Source: Owenia fusiformis
Taxonomy: Eukaryota > Annelida > Polychaeta > Sabellida > Oweniidae
NCBI GenBank assembly: GCA_903813345.2
Contig: CAIIXF020000006.1
Span: 13,584,348-13,648,347 of the forward strand
Direction of reading: 5' to 3'
Length of the DNA stretch: 64,000 nt
Shown: positions 10,419-21,900 of the stretch, one piece after another
How the letters are laid out: each line of letters opens with the position of its first letter
Numbering within the stretch: the first letter of the stretch is position 1
The notes under the pieces: model-generated
What the model was told of the DNA's origin: nothing
Databases searched by the model: none
What the model saw: only the letters and a program-made list of their open reading frames with translations
Made by a program: the position numbers and the translations under genes

Positions 10419-12088
10419 TTTTAAAAATATTAAATGTAGGCATAATGGTCAAAATAAAAGTGTTATTATAAACCTTGAAGTAAATGTTGATCAATGTGAA
10501 AAAACTCAACATTTATATATTTTTTTATGTTGAACTCTACCTGTATATGATAGCTTAGTACATTTAATTATGCTTTGGGTTAAAATATATTTTACTGTAT
10601 ATTCTGAGAACACATCTGCCATCGAAGTTTGTATAACTAGTTTACATTTTTTAAAGAAGTTCCAATCATATTTTTAGTTCTTGGCAAATGTGCACAGTCA
10701 CAGTATGATGTTTCAATTTTATATCTATCCTTATCAATTAGGCCTATATGTATTGAATAAGATATGTCCAGTGCTGCCATATTTGAATTGGATAAATAAA
10801 TATTTTTACTTTCGCTCTACACAGATTTCTATTTGTCAATTCACATGATCTATACCCAGGGATCCATAATAATTTCAGAATCTTTTTTATTTTATTTAAC
10901 TGTCACATTATTAGAATAGTACTGGCAAATGGATGGATATGCAAAGTATGTGTATTATTTACCAATTTATCCAATCGGTTTTGAAAGACAGGAATCATTG
11001 ATTTATCCATTTAATTAGTTAATGAAAACAGGGAATGAAATTCTGCACAAAGGGCTAATGTGAAAAATACAGTCCAATCTAGTGGGGACCCGAGGTCTTG
11101 ATCTTAAAACAATTATCGCTGAAGCTAATTGACGAAAGCCGTGAACATCTCTATGACTTTTATCGCACATTCAATAGTTGGCGAAAATAAATAAGAAAAT
11201 TTGGACATTACACGCTAAAAAAGTTGATCATCACTTTCACCAGTCCATGCCATTTTAAAAGAAATCACATTTTTGCGTGTTCTTTTTGTTTCTGTCGTTT
11301 TTTCTCATTCACGCGACATTTAATGAACAATGAAATATAAAATTAACTTACTTAAACTACTTATTTCATGAAATACAATTCGGATATAAAACAGGGGCAT
11401 GTAAACACAATAATAATATACAATAATTTTTTTAATCCGATCGTCAACGATGTGTCCGCAAGGCTTGAAAGGTTAGCGAGATATCATACATCGTGTAAAA
11501 CGGCTGCATATCCATTCATATTTCTTTATGAAAGTTGCCGGCGACGACGTAAAATGAAGGAAATGGAAGTGAACTTAAATTAGAATTGGTCGCACTAAAA
11601 ATGGCAGAATCTCGTTTTCCCCAGGATAGGTAAAAAAGAATACTAGTAACGATCATTGAAATCCTCTTATTTTGATCTACAAGTGGTGAAATAATTTTAG
11701 ATAAAACCGGTTGTTAGCGATGTGTCCGTTAGGCTTGAAACAATATCGTTGTTGGATTTTTTAAATATCCGGATGCGATTTTAATTATGGCGGAGACTCT
11801 ACCTTCAATATAATGTATATATTAGATAAGATAATGAGAATAACCTTCTGAAATTTCTTAATATAAGCTTTGCAAATCAGTTTACTTTGTGGGAAACCGA
11901 TAAAAGACGAGTGCTCTAATATCATGTAAAAATGGGTGCATCTCCCAGGAAGTTCAGTCACGCGACAATCTGGTATTATGTGACGTTAAATGATGAAATA
12001 AATGGCTAAAAGACACTTGCACTAAACATTGGCAGAAACCCATCTCCCCCAGGGTTGGTAAAAAAGAATAACACCATTGAAATCGTCT
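10419..12088. other. Non-coding sequence with diverged direct repeats next to the gap
   Basis: No gene seen. From about 11300 diverged repeats appear: gatgtgtccgcaaggcttgaaa (11449) and gatgtgtccgttaggcttgaaa (11718); ggcagaatctcgttttcccc (11600) and ggcagaaacccatctccccc (12031), each followed by an almost identical ggtaaaaaagaata string. The array runs into the N gap, which may represent collapsed repeat copies. Confidence 0.5.
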
Positions 12089-12588
12089 NNNNNNNNNNNN
12101 NNNNNNNNNNNNNNNNNNNNNNNNNNNNNNNNNNNNNNNNNNNNNNNNNNNNNNNNNNNNNNNNNNNNNNNNNNNNNNNNNNNNNNNNNNNNNNNNNNNN
12201 NNNNNNNNNNNNNNNNNNNNNNNNNNNNNNNNNNNNNNNNNNNNNNNNNNNNNNNNNNNNNNNNNNNNNNNNNNNNNNNNNNNNNNNNNNNNNNNNNNNN
12301 NNNNNNNNNNNNNNNNNNNNNNNNNNNNNNNNNNNNNNNNNNNNNNNNNNNNNNNNNNNNNNNNNNNNNNNNNNNNNNNNNNNNNNNNNNNNNNNNNNNN
12401 NNNNNNNNNNNNNNNNNNNNNNNNNNNNNNNNNNNNNNNNNNNNNNNNNNNNNNNNNNNNNNNNNNNNNNNNNNNNNNNNNNNNNNNNNNNNNNNNNNNN
12501 NNNNNNNNNNNNNNNNNNNNNNNNNNNNNNNNNNNNNNNNNNNNNNNNNNNNNNNNNNNNNNNNNNNNNNNNNNNNNNNNNNNNNNNN
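12089..12588. other. Assembly gap, 500 N
   Basis: Exactly 500 N. It may hide one or more upstream exons of the gene continuing at 12817. Confidence 0.99.
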
Positions 12589-12816
12589 ATTAAAGAACAT
12601 CTTTTTTGTTTTTGTAATGAACGGGAAAATCCTGAACTGAACTAAACATATTTGAAAGTAGACGTATATTATAAAGTTAGAGAAAAATTTATCCACTAAA
12701 TTTATTGACTGTTCAAGGGAACTTTTTGTCCGAATGCCATGTTATAATACCGGAAATAACCACCTGGTGGGGCAAATGTTAATTTCTAGTATTAATCTTT
12801 TCTACACTGTTTGTAG

Positions 12817-12928
12817 GTATTTAGAGCAGTTAAGTGTACGCTACATAAAACAGATGGAAGAAATAATAAAGACGTTTAATAAAACAATCACACGATTGTC
12901 TAATACATCTAGAGCTGCTGAAGATAGG
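12817..12928 (+). CDS. SUCO: SUCO exon: conserved coiled coil
   Basis: Follows ctgtttgtag and precedes GTTTGT. It opens with one base completing a codon and ends in phase 0 (112 nt). It encodes 37 residues including [20 protein letters not shown], the most recognisable SUCO block, with two candidate N-glycosylation sites (NKT, NTS). Confidence 0.85.
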
Positions 12929-15900
12929 GTTTGTAGATTTTTGCATACTTTTCCATGTTTTCGTGTAAGAACTTACATATTGTAGGCCTAGATAAAATAT
13001 TTAGCTAATAACTTAACCTGACCAAAATTAAACTGTTCTCATTACACTTCTTGAAAATACTTACATTTAATTTTGTTATTTCGGTGGCCTAAAAAGGCCA
13101 TCATCAGAAAGTGTTTGCTGACTGTCACTTCAATTCAATTCAATTTATTGGGAAGAACAAATATGATTTACATAATAAAACATAGTAGGTGACGTCATTT
13201 TCAGACGTTTATACCCACACATACGAGAACAAAATAAGTGGTACAAAAATCTAATCTAAGAATTAAAATTTAAGTCGAACAGTGATAAAAAATGTTCATA
13301 TCAATTGACACTACTTTAATTTTTAAAGGTGAATGGAAGAATCAACTGATATCTCAAATGGGAATCGATCATGTTAATTATAAGGCAAACAGTCATATTC
13401 TAAGTCTGATACTCAATGTTAAAGAACTAATCAATCGTAAAAAAGCAAGGTCAGTAAATATATACAGAATATAAAATATAAGAATGAATGAACCCAACTG
13501 AAATCAAGTAATGTATTAGGAAACATGTGTATAATATCCAAGAGTGGTTATAAAAGCGGTAATATTTCAGAAACGTTACTAGGCTATTTCATTGCCTTAG
13601 TTTGTTTAGGTTACATTTTCATCATGGATAGTAACAATTCAATTGTAAAGTCATATCTACATAGATCTGCTATTCACAAGTTGTTGATATATTGCGTGAG
13701 GATTTGAATTTATGTCCAATTCTGTACGATGACAACGACTATCAAACCCTTCAAACGAACAGAAGATTTTCCCATTGAAAATCCAACAGTCTTTCACAAA
13801 ATCCATATTTCTAACAGTTTTCATCAACTTGACATTCTTTACAGTGGCGTCCTCATGAATAGCAATACCAGATTTGGCAAGTTTCTTCCTGTTTTTGATC
13901 ATAGACTGTCTGGAGTCATTGGTGTTGAATTTTACAATCAGTGCCCTCTTTCGACCAGGTACTTTTAGTCCAATTCTATGTGCAACATCAATATCATTAT
14001 TGGAAATATTTGCCTCTATCCGCTGGGCAACTTCGAGAACTAATGCCTTGCAATCTTCATGTTCTGTTTCCTCTACTCCAGTTATCTTAATGTTACTTTT
14101 GCGTGAATATTGTTCATTCTTGTTTGCTTCTGCTTCAAGTTCTGCCAGACGTTTATTTAAACCAATAATTTCATCGTTGGCTTGTATCAGATCAGATTCA
14201 AAGGAATCATTGATGTCTTTTAGTTGTCGTATAGATTCTTCAGTCTCAGACAGTCTTTGATTGTACACTGCCATGGAGCTATTGATTGATTCTGGAATTA
14301 ATTTATTTAGTGAGGTGCTGATTTGAGACTCTATACCTCTTATAATGTCACTTATATTTGTACTGGAGATTTCAGATGTACATTCATTGTCTGTATTAAT
14401 CTGTTGTTCTCTATTTACATGGTATTGTTGCTGTGGTAGTAACAGATCTGCTTTATATGATGTTGAGATCGGAAATGAACTCATGGGTTGAGATACGGTA
14501 TTGTCCAAACAAGGTTGATGTGGAGATTCTGAGACAATTGAATGGAAACTTGCAGACATATTTTCCATTGATGGTACTGTGAATGTCATATTGGCTGATG
14601 AGGCTGTTGATGATATCACACTAGTTGTAATGACTGATAAAAAGGTGGAAGACATTACAGGTAGACAGGGTTGAGACAGTCCTTGATCTGCTTGTGTTGT
14701 TATTGTTGTTGCATACTGGGTAATTGGTGTTTGTATAAGCTGTGACATGATGTTAGGTTCAGTTGATCGCACTCAAAACAATAATCCTATTTCAGTGAGG
14801 TCAGTCAGGTAAGTCACACTGGCATATAACTGGTAAATCCGATAAGTAGCTGATTAGTGTTACTAGAGTTGGTACATGTGCTCTGGTTTGACCTATGACC
14901 TGTGTCAGTTATAAGTCCAACACATAAAATGTGTTTTTTCTTCTCCAAATATCTTCTTATTCACAAGTAATATTCTGATGATTCACATCTGTCTGTGATG
15001 TCTGTCTATTCATGAATTCTGTAGTATCTATATATTTGTCCAAATAATCCTAAATATCCTTTAATTTCACATAATAACAGGAGCAAAATAAGTGTGTCTG
15101 AACTCAGCTGTACTAATGTTTAACAACTTCCAGTTCTAAGTATGGTTTTCGAAATTACATCACTTGCAGAAATAGTTTTGAATATGATGCTTTATTTAGT
15201 TCATGCGTAACTACCAGAAACAAAGGTGAATTACATACAAATGAGCTTAAATCTTGTAGAGAAATATAAAATAAACACAAAACCTAGAACGAGGCTGATA
15301 TGTGCTCCACCTATCGGCAGAACTCAAAACTACATTTCTGCATTGATTACACCTTGCCAACTAAAAAACTAATGCTAAAATAAAGCAAAAATAAAGCTGA
15401 CCAATTTGAATTTTCTTCTTTAAGTCTTGTCGATATGTTCTGTTTGATTTATTGATTTAAAATTCACAGGGATGTTTCTTTGTCTCTGGACAGGTCAATA
15501 ACTACATCTATGTATTGTACCATTGTAGGATATGAAGCAACAGATGAGAATTCAGGTGCTTGAATCTCATGTTGACAACATTACAGAGACAATGATTGGA
15601 CTAAGTGAACAGGTCAAGTCAATCAGTCAGCAGGTATGCTTCCTATAAGTCAGGCTTTCCATCGGTCATGATATTTCAATGGAAAGGTTTTCAGTATTTA
15701 GTCAGCATATAAGCTTTCTCACAGTGAACCACTTGATGTGTGGAGTAATATCAGGCAACCAATCTGCCAACAAAACACCATTATATCAATCAAATATTGT
15801 TTTGAATTTTTGTTTTGTCTTCAAACAAGGTACATGTAATGTAGTATATTCAAAAAGCTGAAATCAATTTTTTAGGCTGTAATTTTCTTTTCATACATCT

Positions 15901-18900
15901 ATCTGTTTGAAATAGTCAGTTTCAAACTATGTTTATCTGTACCCTGTAAAAATTAAATTTATGTTTAACTTTTTGTTTCAGGTTCAAGACAAACATTTGC
16001 TCATTGTGGTGCTAGAGGTGGTTGTCATGGTGCTGTTAGTTGTGCTATGCATAATGGGAGGTCGAAGGTCAAGCAGAGAGTTAACCCATGAACAAGTAGA
16101 GCCTGTATATACAGTAGTGACACCTATGTATGTTGAAGTTTTATTATCTCATTGAAAAAAATTCAAATTGGCAATTTTATTTTGTTTTAAAAATTAAATC
16201 AATTATAGTTTTTGTTAAATATTATATCAAATTCGGACAGTAATAACATCTTGTGAAAATATTGATGATTGCATTTAGGAAATGGAGAAGGCGTCGACAT
16301 TCCATAGATGGTTCTATAGGGCACAGTCCAGAGAAGGATAAGGTGGAAAACATTGGCCAGACATCTGAAGGTAAGACTGTGAGGCTATGTAATCAACAAG
16401 GCATCCACTTTTCAGTCCCTCCATCCATCTGTCAATTGATGGTACAAATCAAAACTTCTATTTTTATCCACAAAATGTTTATCTAATGTAGTATCTATCT
16501 AGATGTTCTTACAGCAACTTAGTCTGACTAATACCACTGAATTGAAACTGTACATTCTGACTAATACCACTGAATTGAAACTGTACATTCTGACTAGATG
16601 CCACTGAATTGAAACTGTACATTCGTTTTTCTGAATGAATGAAAGCAACACTTCATTTGTCCATGTGAGTCATCTCCCCAGCATGTTTTGTGATCAATAT
16701 TTTATTTGTTGCTTTCATTGTTTCTTATTTATATTTCAGATGCAACTGTGAAGGCCTCTCAGCCTCAGAATATGTTGCCCTTTTTCTTTGATGATATTAA
16801 AGTAAGTCATCATTTGTTTGTTTTGGTTATTTTTCGTCTTGCATGAAATCGTTGCGTAACCATCCCTCCCCACTCTTACGCATAACAAGGTGATATCATA
16901 TTGGAAGAGACTTGATGCAGCTTCTTATTTGTTTATTATTCAGGTGTTTGAGGACAAATGCATCCAGTTTTTTTTTCATTTAGACTTATTAATGGATTGA
17001 TTTACATTAAATTTGTAGATGATTATAAAAAAGTTTAGATGCATTTTCTAATAACATACTAATTGCTCTCTATAAGTATCATAGATTTATTACTACTTCA
17101 TCTATAAGAGATATAAACAGGTTCCAGTGAAGTTTGACATTTTTCCAGTTTGACAAAAGTATTAAACAAAACTGTTTTATAGGTGTTTTTACTCATGACA
17201 TATTTATTCATTTCATCTTCTTACATTAATTCAGGCACATGTATTTCAGAGGGAAACAAGTTGTCTGAATTCAGACAGAAACATTCCTTAGGTAAACATA
17301 TAGTGTATCTTATACTTGAATATTCTGTGTCTGAATTCAGGCAGCGGCTTTCTAATCTATAAGAAACCTAAATTTTCACTGTCTGAATTCAGACACAACT
17401 TGATAATAGTAAGATGAATTTGTTTATCTCTTGTGTCTGAATTCAGACACAGGCTTTTCCATATTAGAAAACAGAAGCTGATTTCAACTGTCTGAATTCA
17501 GACACAATTTGATAATAGTAAGATGAATTTGTTTATCTTATGTGTCTGAATTCAGACACAGGCTCTTCCATAATAGAAAACTGATGCTGATTTCCACTGT
17601 CTGAATTCAGACACAACTTGATAATACTGTAAGATGAATTTGCTTATCTCTTGTGTCTGAATTCAGACACAGGCTTTTCCATATTAGAAAACAGAAGCTG
17701 ATTTCAACTGTCTGAATTCAGACACAATTTGATAATAGTAAGATGAATTTGTTTATCTTATGTGTTGTGTCTGAATTCAGACAGTGGAAATCAGTATCAA
17801 TTTTCTCAGATTGAAATCTTGTCTGAATTCAGACACATAAACAAATTCATCTCACTATAATGAGACTGTGTCTGAATTCAGACATAGGCTTTTCCATGTT
17901 AGAAAACTGATTCAACTGTCTGAATTCAGACATGGACTGATCATAGTGAGGTGAACCCTAATTAAGTTATGCAATGTTGCATATGACCACATTATCCATA
18001 CTTTTCTGACAGAAATGGACATAATATACTCTAATTCACATCAAAGTAATTAGAAAACAAGGCATTAACATGACAAAATGTCACCACCTCGTTGCTCACA
18101 ATATTATGAGTTCAAACTTAAGTCAGATTTGAATTTCTGAGAACTTGTAAAGTCAAATTTGAACTTCTGAAAAGATGTAGATGATTTTGAAAAAAAAATT
18201 TGGTCAATTTGAAGCAAGTTGAAAACAGACCTTTTTGACCTTTTTTGACCTTGAGAAGGTCATTAAAGGTCAAATGTCAAATCTAAAGTCAGATTTGAAT
18301 TTCTGAGAACATGTAGATGATTTTGAAAAAAAAAATTAGTCAATTTGAAGCAAGTTGAAAAAAGACCTTTTTGACCTTTTTTGACCTTGAGAAGGTCACT
18401 GAAGGTCAAATGTCAAATCTAAAGTCAAATCTAAAGTCATATTTGAATTTCTGAGAACATGTAGATGATTTTGAAAAAAAATTTAGTCAATTTGAAGCAA
18501 GATGAAAAAATACCTTTTTGACCTTTTTTGACATTGAGAAGGTCATTGAAGGTCAAATGTCAAATCTAAAGTCTAAAGTCAGATTTGAATTTCTGAGAAC
18601 ATGTAGATGATTTTGAAAAAATTTTTTAGTCAATTTGAAGCAAGTTGAAAAAAGACCTTTTTGACCTTTTTTGACTTTGAGAAGGTCATTGAAGGTCAAT
18701 GTCAAATCTTAAGTCAAATCTAAAGTCAGATTTGAATTTCTGAGAACACGTAGATGATTTTGAAAACTTTTTTTAGTCAATTTGAAGCAAGTTGAAAACA
18801 GACCTTTTTGACCTTTTTTGACCTTGAGAAGGTCATTAAAGGTCAAATGTCAAATCTTAAGTCAGATTTGAATTTCTGAGAACATGTAGATGATTTTGAA

Positions 18901-21900
18901 AAAAAAAATTAGTCAATTTGAAGCAAGTTGAAAAAATACCTTTTTGACCTTTTTTGACCTTGAGAAGGTCATTGAAGGTCAAATGTCAAATCTAAAGTCA
19001 TATTTGAATTTCTGAGAACATGTAGATGATTTTGAAAAAAAAATTTAGTCAATTTGAAGCAAGTTGAAAAAAGACCTTTTTGACCTTTTTTGACTTTGAG
19101 AAGGTCATTGAAGGTCAAATGTCAAATCTTAAGTCAAATCTTAAGTCAGATTTGAATTTCTGAGAACACGTAGATGATTTTGAAAATTTTTTTTAGTCAA
19201 TTTGAAGCAAGTTGAAAACAGACCTTTTTGACCTTTTTTGACCTTGAGAAGGTCATTGAAGGTCAAATGTCAAATCTTAAGTCAGATTTGAATTTCTGAG
19301 AACACGTAGATGATTTTGAAAAAAAAATTTAGTCAATTTGAAGCAAGTTGAAAACAGACCTTTTTGACCTTTTTTGACCTTGAGAAGGTCATTGAAGGTC
19401 AAATGTCAAATCTAAAGTCAGATTTGAATTTCTGAGAACATGTAGATGATTTTGAAAAAAAAATTTAGTCAATTTGAAGCAAGTTGAAAAAAGACCTTTT
19501 TGACCTTTTTTGACTTTGAGAAGGTCATTGAAGGTCAAATGTCAAATCTTAAGTCAAATCTAAAGTCATATTTGAATTTCTGAGAACACGTAGATGATTT
19601 TGAAAAAAAATTTTAGTCAATTTGAAGCAAGTTGAAAACAGACCTTTTTGACCTTTTTTGACCTTGAGAAGGTCATTGAAGGTCAAATGTCAAAACTTAA
19701 GTCAGATTTGAATTTCTGAGAACACGTAGATGATTTTGAAAAAAAAATTTAGTCAATTTGAAGCAAGTTGAAATTGAAGGTCAAATGTCAAATCTAAAGT
19801 CAGATTTGAACTTCTGAGAATATGTAGATGATTTAGAAAAACATTGAAGTCAGTCTAAACAGTATTTGTTAAGTTATAGGAAGTTGTAAGAAATTGTTAC
19901 AGACGCCGGACGCCAACCGCCGGATGCCAACCGCCGGACGCCAACCGCCGGATGCCAACCGCCGGACGCCAACCGCCGGACGCCAACCGCCGTCGCAAAA
20001 AAACGGAGACCATAACAATATGTCACCACTTTTGGTGGTGACATAAAAAAAACGGAGACCATAACAATATGTCACCACTTTTGGTGGTGACATAATAATA
20101 ACAGTTTCTTTTTATATATGGTTCTCAGTGACAGTTCTCATGGTTTAATCTACTGTACATCATTACAAAATGTATATGTTCAACCTTAAGTTCATCAAAT
20201 TGTATGTCTGACTACTTTAATATAATATATTTCAGCACATATTTTTGAGTACACTCAGTACATACAGAAAAAGTTGTCAAGTTATTCCATTCCATTTCAT
20301 TTGATTTTTCATTTATTTGATCCTTTTAACTTAGAGATGTTAACGTACATTCTGCATCACATGATTGAAGCTGATTTAAAATTGATGAACTATTTACAAT
20401 CAAATTCTTTTGTTAATAACTATTATGATACTAGTATAGTAACTATATAGTAAATATAAAAGGTATAATATACAATGTACAACCCAAGGGAAAAGTGAAC
20501 CATGTCACTTTCACTTCATTTGATAGATCTTTGACAATTTGTAGCTGTCAAAATACTAGATTAATAGTATTTATCTGTGTGTCTCGAATTGTGGCGGGGG
20601 GGGGGGTGTCAATGTTTTTTTTTAAATTTTGTTGTAAGTTGATCTTATTTCTGATTTGTTGTGGGATTCAATTAATTGGACTGTGTTAAAGCGAATGCTT
20701 AACTTCAATTTTAAGTTCCCTGTCAATAGTCATGGTACAGTAGATGCCATTGGATATAAAGTTTGCCGTGTTCAATTGATATCCCGTTAAAAGTAAATTT
20801 TAATGTCCAATTTCCACAACCAAACCAATCTTCACTGCTTCACCAGGACTCATTCTATATCCTACTATGTATTCCACCTCAAACTTCTGTCTTATTTGGA
20901 GGGGTCTCTGGTTTCCCCCTGATTTAATGGACATTTGCTGGTTACAACCTGAAATAGTATAGATTAAACAGTTTTATCTATGTTATCATGAAGACTCACC
21001 TTGACGGATGGACAGACAAAAGCAGACAGACACTCCTAATAATAAAGAAAAATAACAAAATAAGCGGGAAAATAACACACTTCATATTTCATATGGAGTG
21101 TAATGGACTATAATAATTTGAGTGGAATATACCTTTTTGACCATTATTGTGTTTTGATTCAATGTAATGCTCATACCTTTTTCTGCAGACCTTGACTTTG
21201 TTCGTTCAATAATGCTGTTAGGATTAATCACTTTCTTTTTTGACTCATGTGTATGTCCTTCTCATATAGCCATGAGAGTTTGACCGGATTTTCTGAAATA
21301 TTAATTATCAGTCTATCAATGTCAAGTAAGAATAAGTTAATTAATTAAGTAGAATTTAAAGCAAACAATTTTTTTTAAAATTAAATATACATTTTGATGA
21401 TGGTGTTACATACTTGCAGTGCAAACATAGATTCCTTCCAATATATGCAAACTCTCTTTGTTATGTTCACTGACTTTTGTCACTTTGTATAGCTCGGCAA
21501 GTCGATATTCAAATGATATCGGCCCTGTTTCAAATGTTGGTACCTTAGTTGCCATCTCATATTTTCCAAGTTAGTTTTGCATTGTGTTTTCTACCACAAG
21601 TAAATGCATCTAGGAGTGTTGTCTTCATAAGATCTACATCTAAAGCCTTCTCTTTTCTAGTATTAGTGGTTCTGCAAAATAAACAGTGCTAACATATTAT
21701 TTGACCTCACAGACTTGACGTTTTTGTCTAATACAAGATTAAAAAACCATAAGAGTCATTATAATATTTTGAATTCCCATATTAAGCTGTCACCCAAGGA
21801 GGATTGGAAGCCAGGGTTCCAACTCAATATTCTTTAATCTCCAATCGATGCGATAGTTTCCGATCCTGCCTGTATATTTCTACGGCTGCCAGGAGAATGG

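Larger units (their letters stand above)
18076..20092. mobile_element. Possible TIR element enclosing a satellite array
   Basis: aatgtcaccacc at 18076 has its inverse ggtggtgacat at the right end (20082-20092). Similarity extends weakly inward (tcacaatattatg against gacatattgttatg). Between the ends lie the satellite, a GC-rich minisatellite and two hairpins. This resembles elements that carry tandem arrays, but the TIR is short and no target duplication was seen. Confidence 0.45.

Noticed and set aside
12022-12696. Frames of 187-224 codons through the gap
   Set aside because: Almost all of the translation is N; artefact.
19869-20093. 62-74 codon minus-strand frames ([10 protein letters not shown] repeats)
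   Set aside because: Translations of the 14 bp minisatellite and the duplicated hairpin.
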